Source: UBA5109 sp038148435 (GTDB lineage: Bacteria > Pseudomonadota > Gammaproteobacteria > Pseudomonadales > Pseudohongiellaceae). From it: a stretch of 64,000 nt of DNA. Numbering within the stretch: position 1 is the first letter of the stretch; every line of letters begins with the position of its first letter. A program made the position numbers and the translations under genes. Under the pieces are notes generated by a model that was not told the DNA's origin, did not search any database, and was given only the letters and a program-made list of their open reading frames with translations. The stretch is from positions 1 through 64,000 of the forward strand of contig JAYQVM010000001.1 of the NCBI GenBank assembly GCA_038148435.1, given 5' to 3'. Below, piece after piece: positions 26,520 through 34,221 of this stretch.

Positions 26520-27602
26520 ATGATCATTGCGCGATATATTTCCAAACAAGTATTGCTACTTACCGCGGCGCTGAGTTTTGTGCTGCTTTTTGTAGCTGTG
26601 CTGATTCGTCTCTTGAATTATCTGGGAGATGCATCGGAAGGGGAGCTTGATCCAGGCATCCTGTTTCTACTAATGTCCTTTCGCTTGCCCGAATTTATTC
26701 AACTGACTCTGCCGCTGGCGCTAATGCTCGGTATTTTACTGGCCTACGGCCGCATGTATGCAGAAAATGAAATGACAGTGCTCATCGCTTCCGGTCTGAG
26801 TAGGCTTCGCCTACTCATGTATACCCAGATTTCAGCGCTGGTAATTCTGTTATTGCTCGCCGGGCTAGTGTTCATCCTGACTCCCTGGGGTTTGCTGAAG
26901 AGCTCCCTGTTATTGGAGCAGCAAAAAGACCTCAATGAATTCGATATCATCGCGCCAGGGGTGTTTCAGGACATCTCCAATGGTGCTCGAACCACCTACA
27001 CCCAGAGTATTGAAGAGGACCTGATTCGTGATGTGTTCATGCATGAGACAGAACAGGACCGTCTGACCGTGGCCGATTTTGCCAGACTGCAGGAAGATGC
27101 TGATGGTCGTCTGGTAGTGTTTGATCAGGGTTCTTTAAGTGAGGGCATGGCTTCAGGAAGTGCCTATTCAGTCACGAATTTTTCTGAACTTGCCATCAGG
27201 CTGCCGCAGCGCGAGATCAACCTGGACCTGGCACTGGAGAAAAAGGCTTTGAAAACACGTGAACTACTGAGTTCGTCTGATCCTGCCTACATGGCCGAAT
27301 TGCAGTGGCGTATTTCCTTGCTACTTTTGATTCCTGTGCTCGCTATGCTGGCCGTGCCGCTGAGCAGGGTTAATCCAAGGCAGGGGCGTTTTGCTCAACT
27401 GGTTCCCGCCATTTTGTTGTACATTGCCTATTTTGGGCTTCTGCTTGTCAGCAGGGACTGGCTGGCACAGAGTCTGCTCCCTGCCTTTATCGGATTGTGG
27501 TGGGTGCATCTGCTGTTCCTAGTTTTAGCGGTCCTACTGTTTCAGGATAAAGTCTCTTTTTCAGGGAGCTTCAGCAGCTCAAAGGCTCATGCAAAAACTT
27601 GA
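26520..27602 (+). CDS. lptF: LPS export permease LptF
   Basis: A 360-residue inner-membrane protein with three N-terminal and three C-terminal helices around a periplasmic beta-jellyroll domain (about 130-260), the YjgP/YjgQ layout. It begins MIIARYISKQVLLLTAALS. With LptG and LptB2 it extracts LPS from the inner membrane and pushes it to LptC. It overlaps lptG by 14 bp and is divergent from pepA, 118 bp away. Confidence 0.95.
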   Translation: MIIARYISKQVLLLTAALSFVLLFVAVLIRLLNYLGDASEGELDPGILFLLMSFRLPEFIQLTLPLALMLGILLAYGRMYAENEMTVLIASGLSRLRLLMYTQISALVILLLLAGLVFILTPWGLLKSSLLLEQQKDLNEFDIIAPGVFQDISNGARTTYTQSIEEDLIRDVFMHETEQDRLTVADFARLQEDADGRLVVFDQGSLSEGMASGSAYSVTNFSELAIRLPQREINLDLALEKKALKTRELLSSSDPAYMAELQWRISLLLLIPVLAMLAVPLSRVNPRQGRFAQLVPAILLYIAYFGLLLVSRDWLAQSLLPAFIGLWWVHLLFLVLAVLLFQDKVSFSGSFSSSKAHAKT

Positions 27603-28659
27603 CAGCTATATAGGCAAAACCATCTTGATGGCGATGGCGCTAGTACTACTTGTACTAGCTGGGCTGGATTTCCTGTTTACGCTGTTTGACGAGGTGGCAG
27701 GCGTCAATGAGCGTTATGGAATGACAGATGCCCTCTCCTATGTTGTGCTGACCTTTCCGCGGCATATTTATGATCTATTGCCTATTACAGCCCTGATGGG
27801 TTCACTCATTGGTCTTGGAATCTTAGCCTCGAGTAATGAGCTGGTGATCATGCAGGTGGCGGGTATAAAAGCAGCCCGAATCGTCTGGGCTGTCATGAAA
27901 CCAGCTGTCGTAGTCATGCTGGTCGGGTTATTACTTGGTGAGTATCTGGCGCCAGGCATGGACTTAAAAGCCGAGGTTAATAAGAACATTGCCAATGGTG
28001 ATGATGTGATGCTCTCGTCTAGGGGAAATTGGCAACGTGATGGCGATGAATTTCTGCATTTCAATGCTGTTGAGCCACGAGGTATATTACATGATGTGAA
28101 TATTTACCGTTTCAATGATGCGCAACAAATGACTGCCAACATTATTGCAGAGCAGGCCCACTATGATGGCGAACAATGGTTGCTAAAAAGGGTGAGACAG
28201 ACATACTTTAACCATGCTACAGATGGCATCCAAAGTGAAACTCAAGTATTAGATCAGTTGGTATGGCAAAGTGATCTTACCCCTGAAATTCTAATGTTGC
28301 TGATCATGGATCCCTCTCAATTAGATATGAGTGATCTTTATGCCTATGCCCAACGATTTACTCTCCAAGGACAAGATGCCCGTCCCTATCTTATATGGTT
28401 CTGGGAAAAGTTACTGCAGCCTCTAGCTACTGCTGCTCTAGTGCTGGTGGGCATCTCTTTTATTTTTGGTCCCTTGCGTGAAGTCACAATGGGGGCAAGA
28501 GTGTTCACTGGAGTCATGTTTGGTCTTGGATTTATCATTCTACAGAAGCTTTTTAGGACCATGGGACTGATCTATTCGATTAACCCGATGCTGTTCGTAC
28601 TGATACCAATCATACTGACGCTGGCTATTGGGTTTGCTCTACTCAGGCGAGCGGCGTAG
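27589..28659 (+). CDS. lptG: LPS export permease LptG
   Basis: A 356-residue partner of LptF with the same six-helix plus periplasmic-domain layout. It starts MQKLDSYIGKTILMAMALV, and the coupling region PRHIYDLLPITALMGSLIGLG is clear. Overlap with lptF indicates one transcript and coupled translation. Its last 17 bp overlap the convergent RDD gene, so no room is left for a terminator between them. Confidence 0.95.
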   Translation: MQKLDSYIGKTILMAMALVLLVLAGLDFLFTLFDEVAGVNERYGMTDALSYVVLTFPRHIYDLLPITALMGSLIGLGILASSNELVIMQVAGIKAARIVWAVMKPAVVVMLVGLLLGEYLAPGMDLKAEVNKNIANGDDVMLSSRGNWQRDGDEFLHFNAVEPRGILHDVNIYRFNDAQQMTANIIAEQAHYDGEQWLLKRVRQTYFNHATDGIQSETQVLDQLVWQSDLTPEILMLLIMDPSQLDMSDLYAYAQRFTLQGQDARPYLIWFWEKLLQPLATAALVLVGISFIFGPLREVTMGARVFTGVMFGLGFIILQKLFRTMGLIYSINPMLFVLIPIILTLAIGFALLRRAA

Positions 28660-29125
28660 TTTCCCAATCTATTTTAACTACTAGTGAATGCGACACTTTG
28701 TCATGCAATGCCTGGCGTTGCGGGTTGAAGTATAGAAAAAAGTAACCGGCGCCAAGTAGAAAAAAACAAAATGGTGCCAGCACAAAGCGCTGTAATGATT
28801 GCCAGTAAGAAATAGCGCGGCCATTTACACCCTGAACGCGAATCTTCCAGGCCTGCATTCCCAGGGTTTGGCCGCTATGCGTCCAGAACCAGGCAAAGAA
28901 AAGATAGGCACTGAGTAGCATGGAACTGAAAAGTGTAAAGCGATACCAGGGGTCCATCACTACGGCATCATTCTCGACCACCTGTGCCTGCTCAATCCCG
29001 AAGGCCGAGAGTATGAAAAAACCAACGATTATCCAGATCGCAGTGATGACGATACTGTCATATAGTATCGCAGCCAGCCGGCGCCACAGGGTTACACCGA
29101 TCATCATATTGTGAGTCTTATCCAT
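28643..29125 (-). CDS. RDD family membrane protein
   Basis: A 160-residue protein with an RDD domain: LWRRLAAILYDSIVITAIWI at the start, a GQTLGMQAWKIRVQ segment, and three or four membrane helices. RDD proteins are proposed transporters, and some act as Na+/H+ antiporters; the role here is unknown. RDD genes next to lptG occur in other gammaproteobacteria. It converges on lptG with a 17-bp overlap and is divergent from the leader of the citramalate synthase gene. Confidence 0.85.
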   Translation of the reverse strand: MDKTHNMMIGVTLWRRLAAILYDSIVITAIWIIVGFFILSAFGIEQAQVVENDAVVMDPWYRFTLFSSMLLSAYLFFAWFWTHSGQTLGMQAWKIRVQGVNGRAISYWQSLQRFVLAPFCFFLLGAGYFFLYFNPQRQALHDKVSHSLVVKIDWETTPLA

Positions 29126-29149
29126 TGATGCGGTATTTTACGTTAATTC

Positions 29150-29178
29150 TTGACTTTTGTAGTGATATTCCTGATCAT
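29150..29178 (+). promoter_or_regulatory. Putative promoter of the leader/citramalate synthase transcript
   Basis: TTGACT (29150-29155) and GATCAT (29173-29178) are separated by 17 nt. Transcription would begin near 29185, just before the leader ORF. The -35 match is good; the -10 match is only 4 of 6. Start-site mapping would settle it. Confidence 0.3.
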
Positions 29179-29186
29179 CGCGACCC

Positions 29187-29243
29187 ATGTACTCAATGAA
29201 TATGAGCAAAGGTATTATTATTCGACAGCATCAGGCGGGTTGA
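29187..29243 (+). CDS. Leader peptide with three consecutive Ile codons
   Basis: An 18-codon ORF encodes MYSMNMSKGIIIRQHQAG; in-frame ATGs at 29196 and 29202 could also serve as starts. Three ATT (Ile) codons at 29214-29222 are consecutive. The TGA (29241-29243) overlaps the last base of the first arm (29234-29241) of the downstream hairpins. This is the design of amino-acid attenuator leaders, with isoleucine as the sensed amino acid. Weak points: there is no clear Shine-Dalgarno sequence, and the predicted transcript start is very close to the first ATG, so translation may be leaderless or begin at 29202. Confidence 0.5.
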   Translation: MYSMNMSKGIIIRQHQAG

Positions 29244-29296
29244 AGCAAATTACGTTTGCAAAGATTTTATAAAACCCGCCAATCGGCGGGTTTTTT
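29234..29296 (+). terminator. Transcription attenuator (mutually exclusive hairpins)
   Basis: The sequence AACCCGCC (29273-29280) can pair with GGCGGGTT upstream (29234-29241) or with GGCGGGTT downstream (29285-29292). The downstream pairing is a 10-bp stem with a 4-nt loop leading into six T residues, a standard intrinsic terminator. The upstream pairing would prevent it. A ribosome finishing the leader peptide would cover the upstream arm and allow termination; one stalled at the Ile codons would leave that arm free and allow readthrough. GCAAA/TTTGC (29245-29259) can form a small internal hairpin. Confidence 0.65.
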
Positions 29297-29372
29297 GCGT
29301 TAAGGGCTGTGCATTTTCAAGGAAGCCTGAACAGCAAGGAAAACTTAAGTAGTGAAAAAAGAGATCTATGTT

Positions 29373-30917
29373 ATGAGTAAATTACCCGACTATGTTGCAT
29401 TGATGGATACTACCCTGCGCGACGGCGAGCAGACACAAGGCGTATCATTTTCCGCCGGGGAAAAGCTGAACATCGCTCAGGCTCTGCTGGAAGCCCTGAA
29501 AGTTGATCGTATCGAAGTAGCTTCTGCTAGAGTCAGTGAAGGTGAAAAAGATGCGGTCAGCCAAATCATTACCTGGGCTACAAAGCATGGCTACCAGGAT
29601 CGGGTGGAAGTGCTGGGATTCGTCGATCATACATACAGTGTTGACTGGATTGTTGCCTGTGGGGGAAAGGTCGTCAATCTGCTAACCAAAGGCAGTGAAA
29701 ATCACTGTCGCAATCAGCTAGGAAAGACATTGCAGGAGCATGCAGTTGATATATGTCAGACTGTCGCCTACGCGCGTGAAAATGGTCTGAGGGTAAATGC
29801 CTACCTAGAAGACTGGTCCAATGGGTATCGGGATAACAGTGATTATGTTTATGGTTTGATGGAACTGATCAAGGATTCAGGCATCGAGCATTTTATGTTA
29901 CCTGATACTCTGGGTGTAATGAGTCCCAAAGAAGTCTCTAGGGCCATGAAAGATATGCAGGCGCGCTTTCCCGAGCAGATTTTTGATTTTCACCCACACA
30001 ATGACTATGGCCTTGCGGTTGCCAATTGCATGGCGGCTGTTGAAACCGGCATCACTAATTTGCATTGCACGGTTAACTGCTTGGGTGAGCGGGCTGGTAA
30101 TGCTTCACTGGCGGAGCTGTCTGTTGTGCTCAAAGATAAGATGGGTGTCAGCACGGCCATTGATGAGACACATTTAAGTGACGTCAGCCGAATGGTCGAG
30201 CGTTTTTCCGGTAAATGGCTGTCTGCCAACATGCCCATCGTCGGTGAAGACGTGTTTACCCAGACGGCAGGCATTCATGCCGACGGGGATGTCAAAGGCG
30301 GGCTTTATGAAACCCACCTGAGTCCCGAACGCTTTGATCGAAAGCGTACCTATGCCCTTGGCAAGCTCAGTGGTAAGGCCTCAGTCATGAAAAACATTGA
30401 GGAGCTGGGTATTTCTCTGTCAGCCGAAGATCTAAAGAAAGTGCTGGATCGGGTAGTAAAACTCGGTGATTCAAAAGAAACCATCACTGCGGATGATTTA
30501 CCTTTTATAATCGCCGATGTGCTGGAAAGTAGCTCCTTTCATCATATTCATCTTGAGAATTGCCAGATCAGTAGCAGCTTTGGTGAAGAATCAGTCGTCA
30601 AACTAGATCTGGGTATCAATGGTTACCGCTTCACGGAGCAAGGGCAGGGAAACGGCGGTTTCTCTGCATTTATTGATGCGCTGAAAAAAATACTGTCACA
30701 GGTCAACTTTGAGTTACCGGAACTGGTCGATTACTCGGTTCGTATTCCTCGCGGCGGCAAACCCGGTGCGCTGACCGAATGTACCATCATATGGGATGTG
30801 GAAGGTCTACGAGGCCGCAAACTTCGAACCCGCGGAGTGCATGCCAACCAGGTATACGCAGCGGTGTTGGCAACCCTGCGCATGGTTAATATACGATTAG
30901 ATGCTCTAAGCAATTAG
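29373..30917 (+). CDS. cimA: Citramalate synthase / 2-isopropylmalate synthase family enzyme
   Basis: A DRE-TIM metallolyase of about 514 residues. The N-terminal HMGL-like barrel has MDTTLRDGEQTQGVSFS and EVASARVSEGE, then HPHNDYGLAVAN, with a C-terminal alpha-isopropylmalate-synthase regulatory domain (about 375-505). Family members condense acetyl-CoA with either 2-ketoisovalerate (leucine) or pyruvate (citramalate, isoleucine). The sequence resembles the Bacteroidetes-type enzymes often called (R)-citramalate synthase, and the Ile codons in the leader favour that reading. The LeuB gene nearby could serve either route. The ATG at 29373 is preferred; a GTG at 29352 would add seven residues. 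Confidence 0.75.
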   Translation: MSKLPDYVALMDTTLRDGEQTQGVSFSAGEKLNIAQALLEALKVDRIEVASARVSEGEKDAVSQIITWATKHGYQDRVEVLGFVDHTYSVDWIVACGGKVVNLLTKGSENHCRNQLGKTLQEHAVDICQTVAYARENGLRVNAYLEDWSNGYRDNSDYVYGLMELIKDSGIEHFMLPDTLGVMSPKEVSRAMKDMQARFPEQIFDFHPHNDYGLAVANCMAAVETGITNLHCTVNCLGERAGNASLAELSVVLKDKMGVSTAIDETHLSDVSRMVERFSGKWLSANMPIVGEDVFTQTAGIHADGDVKGGLYETHLSPERFDRKRTYALGKLSGKASVMKNIEELGISLSAEDLKKVLDRVVKLGDSKETITADDLPFIIADVLESSSFHHIHLENCQISSSFGEESVVKLDLGINGYRFTEQGQGNGGFSAFIDALKKILSQVNFELPELVDYSVRIPRGGKPGALTECTIIWDVEGLRGRKLRTRGVHANQVYAAVLATLRMVNIRLDALSN

Positions 30918-31081
30918 GCGAATTTCCAATGAGCGCCATAGATCAGCGTAACTCTGTTCAATCACTGACACATAACAAAGCTACTTGCGTAAGCTGTTAT
31001 AGCTCCTCCTTTTTTAAAGGATTGAGAACTCAGCTCTGACTAAGAACATTCAAATACAAAAACAGTAGAAGGAAACAACAG

Positions 31082-32089
31082 ATGATTGATCTTCGCAGTG
31101 ATACGGTAACCCGACCATCAAAAGTGATGCGCGAGCTAATTGCAAAGGCAGAAGTGGGTGATGATGTCTGGGGGGATGATCCCACGGTAAATGCTCTCGA
31201 AGAACTCAGTGCCGAGATGCTGGGAACAGAAGCTGCTATTTTTGCTGCTAGTGGCACCCAGTCCAACCTAATTGGCTTGATGGCGCACTGTCAGCGTGGT
31301 GATGAATATCTAGTTGGACAGCATGCCCATACCTACAAGCTGGAGGGTGGTGGTGCAGCTGTTCTCGGCAGTATTCAGCCACAGCCGATCACGGTGGAGC
31401 CTGATGGCACCCTGAGTCTGGACAATATTCTAGCCGCCATCAAACCGAATGATTTTCACTATGCCAGGACACGTTTGCTGTGCCTAGAGAATACCATCGG
31501 TGGCAAAGTACTCCCCCTAGACTATCTCGCAAAGGCCTCGGAACTAGCTGATGAGCATGGCCTTCGTAAACACCTTGATGGTGCTCGGATCTTTAATGCT
31601 GCTGTTAAACTAGGCATTGATGTTAAAGCAATAACTCAGTATTTTGATTCAGTATCGGTGTGCCTCTCAAAAGGCCTTGGAGCGCCAGTCGGTTCTGTGC
31701 TTTGCGGCTCCAAAGACTTAATTGAGGAGGCAAGACGCTGGCGTAAAGTACTTGGTGGAGGCATGCGCCAGGCGGGTATTCTCGCTGCAGCCTGCATCTA
31801 TGTGCTGGAAAATAACATTGAACGTCTGGCTGAAGACCATGCCAATGCGGCCCTGTTGGGCAAGGGTCTGGCAGAGATCGAAGAACTGGAAGTACCACTC
31901 GATTTTCTGCACACCAATATGGTGTTTTTCTCAGTTCCTGATGGACGCGGCACGGAGCTCTCAGCTTATCTGGAAAAACAAGGCATTCTGGTAGACGGCA
32001 GGAAGAACTTCCGCCTAGTCACGCACCTTGATATAAGCAAGGCTGATATCGAGAAGACGGTTAAAGCCATCAAGACATTTTTTGCCTGA
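31082..32089 (+). CDS. ltaE: Low-specificity L-threonine aldolase
   Basis: A 335-residue fold-type I PLP enzyme that cleaves threonine to glycine and acetaldehyde. It begins MIDLRSDTVTRPS, typical of the family, has the PLP lysine K197 in LSKGLGAPVGSVLCG, and the HLDGARIFNAAVKLG segment. An AGAAGGAA site lies about 9 nt before the ATG. It follows the citramalate synthase gene by 164 bp. If isoleucine is made from citramalate and not from threonine, spending threonine on glycine is compatible; that is inference. Confidence 0.93.
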   Translation: MIDLRSDTVTRPSKVMRELIAKAEVGDDVWGDDPTVNALEELSAEMLGTEAAIFAASGTQSNLIGLMAHCQRGDEYLVGQHAHTYKLEGGGAAVLGSIQPQPITVEPDGTLSLDNILAAIKPNDFHYARTRLLCLENTIGGKVLPLDYLAKASELADEHGLRKHLDGARIFNAAVKLGIDVKAITQYFDSVSVCLSKGLGAPVGSVLCGSKDLIEEARRWRKVLGGGMRQAGILAAACIYVLENNIERLAEDHANAALLGKGLAEIEELEVPLDFLHTNMVFFSVPDGRGTELSAYLEKQGILVDGRKNFRLVTHLDISKADIEKTVKAIKTFFA

Positions 32090-32108
32090 TCCCAGTAATG
32101 ATGATTGG

Positions 32109-32699
32109 CTACTGATTCTGTTCCGTTTCTACCGACCAGTCACATGCCTCGCAAACGGGTGAGAGATCGTGCTCAGCCATGATGCCGAAAATATAATCTC
32201 GCCAGACCTCGTTCGGCTGCCATACGCTATTCATGTCAGCTTTGGCTTCAGCTATGGGTATGCCTTCATAAATGACCCGATAGAGAAAACTAAAAGCGGA
32301 TGCTCTGAAATTAACAACGCAATGCAGCAGAGTTTTTTTGCTGGTATTGTGCTGCATGGAGTCAGCGAATGTATAGAAATCATCGGGCAGGGGATTATTG
32401 AAATCCACCGGCACATGCATGTATTCCATGCCAAGATTTTTAATAAGTTGGTCTGCATCTGGCAGTGCACCATTGCTGCTGTTAAAGGCAAGGAAAACCA
32501 CCCGCTCAAAGCCATGATCGGCGAGACTTTGATACTGCTCCCGCGTGGGTTGACCGGAACTGGCAAACAACGAGTTGTACTGCCGAAAGTTGCTGATATC
32601 AGCCAGATCAGGGCCGGATGCTTCCATGGCAGAACTCCAGCTTGGTAAAACAAAAAATATAGGCAGGAAGTTTCTCAGCATTGGCATGAGTACTTTCAT
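32109..32699 (-). CDS. Secreted tyrosine-phosphatase-like protein with CX4R loop
   Basis: A 196-residue protein with an N-terminal signal-like segment (about 5-24) and a dual-specificity-phosphatase-like fold. The region SGQPTREQYQSLADHGFERVV is typical, and the expected loop reads HCVVNFRASAF. The loop is C127-x4-R132, one residue shorter than the canonical CX5R P-loop, so ordinary phosphatase activity is doubtful. Similar proteins occur in other proteobacteria. It converges on ltaE (19 bp) and is 104 bp downstream of leuB on the same strand. Confidence 0.7.
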   Translation of the reverse strand: MKVLMPMLRNFLPIFFVLPSWSSAMEASGPDLADISNFRQYNSLFASSGQPTREQYQSLADHGFERVVFLAFNSSNGALPDADQLIKNLGMEYMHVPVDFNNPLPDDFYTFADSMQHNTSKKTLLHCVVNFRASAFSFLYRVIYEGIPIAEAKADMNSVWQPNEVWRDYIFGIMAEHDLSPVCEACDWSVETEQNQ

Positions 32700-32803
32700 G
32701 GGATTCCCCCGTTTTATTGTTATCAGGAAACAGAGCCAATTTATCTTGGCGAAGTGTCAGAGTGAATCAAGGATTTACTCTGATACCATTATTCTGTTGC
32801 TAC

Positions 32804-33901
32804 TTAACTATTGGCAAAGGCCTCAGCGACCATCGTGCCAAAGTCTATGGTGCTGACCATTTTCACATCGGCACCCGGCTTTGACAGGTCTGGTGTTGAG
32901 TAGCCCTGAGCGAATACCCCTTGCATGGCCTGCCAGAGGTTTTTTGCTTCAGCCTGCATGTCCAGGCTGAACTCCAGCATCATGGCAACTGAGCCAATCA
33001 TGGAATAGGGGTTGGCAATGTTCTTGCCGGCAATGTCCGGTGCGGAGCCATGAGAAGGTTCGTAATAGGCCTTTTCCGGGCCAATACAAGCAGAAGGCAT
33101 CAGGCCCAGTGAACCCAGTATGCCACCACCCTGATCGGAGATGATGTCGCCGAACATATTTTCCATTACCATGACATCAAACTGACCCGGATTCAGACAC
33201 AAATAGGTGGCTGCTGCATCTACCAGAATATGGATGACTTCAACATCGGGATAATCTTGGCTGACTTCGCCGCAAATCTCGTTCCATAGCACGGATGATT
33301 TGAGGACATTGCTCTTGTGAATGTTATGAAGCACTTTCTTGCGCTTCTGTGCGGTTTCAAAAGCGACCTTCATGATGCGTTTTATCTGGTCTTCAGTATA
33401 TTCAAGAGTTTCTTTGACATAGCGACGGCCGTCTTCATTAATACCGGTTTCCTTGTCGCCGAAATACAGGCCGCCCACTAGTTCCCGGATGATCATGATA
33501 TCTATAGCATCACCGATAATCTCCGGTTTCAAGGGAGAAAAATGTGCTAGCCCCTTGGGTAAATAGACGGGACGGAAGTTGGCGTAGGTATTGTAGCGCC
33601 GGCGCAGCGGGAGCAGGGCGCCCCGTTCAGGCTGCATATCAACGGGAATCTTTTTAGATTCTTCATGGCTCAGTCCGATTGGCCCCTTGAGGATGGCGTC
33701 TGCGGTATCGCAAACGGTCTTGGTCTCATCCGGAAAGGGATGTCCACAGTCAAAATATGCATTGGCACCGAAGGGGGCATGCGTCAGTTCAAGCCCGATA
33801 CTGTTGCGTTCAGCAATCAGATTCAGAATTTTTTCGGCTTCAGTCATGATTTCAGGACCGATACCGTCGCCATCGAGCAGCGCAATTTTAAAAGAACTCA
33901 T
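32804..33901 (-). CDS. leuB: 3-isopropylmalate dehydrogenase
   Basis: A 365-residue NAD-dependent beta-decarboxylating dehydrogenase. It has the LLDGDGIGPEIM N-terminus, the substrate-binding arginine region (LLPLRRRYNTYANFRP), the catalytic K in HNIHKSNVLKSSVLW, metal ligands in FGDIISDQGGG, and the NAD-binding EPSHGSAPDIAGKNIANP. LeuB acts in leucine synthesis and also oxidises 3-methylmalate in the citramalate route to isoleucine. The acylating synthase gene is 1.9 kb away, but leuC and leuD are not in this window. Its promoter lies in or beyond the sequence gap at 33944. Confidence 0.95.
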   Translation of the reverse strand: MSSFKIALLDGDGIGPEIMTEAEKILNLIAERNSIGLELTHAPFGANAYFDCGHPFPDETKTVCDTADAILKGPIGLSHEESKKIPVDMQPERGALLPLRRRYNTYANFRPVYLPKGLAHFSPLKPEIIGDAIDIMIIRELVGGLYFGDKETGINEDGRRYVKETLEYTEDQIKRIMKVAFETAQKRKKVLHNIHKSNVLKSSVLWNEICGEVSQDYPDVEVIHILVDAAATYLCLNPGQFDVMVMENMFGDIISDQGGGILGSLGLMPSACIGPEKAYYEPSHGSAPDIAGKNIANPYSMIGSVAMMLEFSLDMQAEAKNLWQAMQGVFAQGYSTPDLSKPGADVKMVSTIDFGTMVAEAFANS

Positions 33902-33943
33902 GGGTTTCCTTGTTTCTGAGATTTTGGAGTAAAACTACAAAGG

Positions 33944-33953
33944 NNNNNNNNNN
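33944..33953. other. Assembly gap (10 N) flanked by a 9-bp direct repeat
   Basis: Ten N residues separate two contigs. CTACAAAGG occurs directly before the gap and again directly after it, as expected when two contig ends overlap but were not merged. True missing sequence could be zero or more bases. Confidence 0.95.
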
Positions 33954-34221
33954 CTACAAAGGGCGGCTAATTTAGCATTTCGTCAAAATTGAGTAAATCA
34001 ACAAATTTTCTGCAAAACGGTAAATTTAAAAAAATATTTACAAAAAAAATCGAATTTTTTTAAAAAATCTTCAATTTTTTTTTCAAATGGGTTCTTTTAA
34101 AGATTTTCCAGGTACTCATGACTAGTTGAAAATTATAAAATAGATGCCTGTAAAAAATACCCAAAATTTACCCAATTCTGGCTATTTTTGTAAGAAAACT
34201 ACCTTAATAACGGAGCGCAAT
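33954..34221. other. AT-rich leader region of pckG
   Basis: With 33902-33943 this is a stretch of about 320 bp without a gene, including the gap. From 33970 it is very AT-rich, with several A- and T-runs (for example 34028-34083). Such runs often act as UP elements or bent DNA near a promoter. I see no convincing -35/-10 pair or operator. Confidence 0.5.

Noticed and set aside
29271..29296. Simple terminator for lptFG
   Set aside because: It lies about 600 bp beyond lptG, past the whole opposite-strand RDD gene, and just before the next plus-strand gene; the leader ORF and the competing arm fit attenuation better. Readthrough termination of lptFG as a side role is not excluded.
34144..34221. 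N-terminal extension of pckG by 26 residues
   Set aside because: The extension has AT-rich, non-conserved codons and no ribosome-binding site, whereas the ATG at 34222 has ACGGAG upstream and begins the conserved protein.
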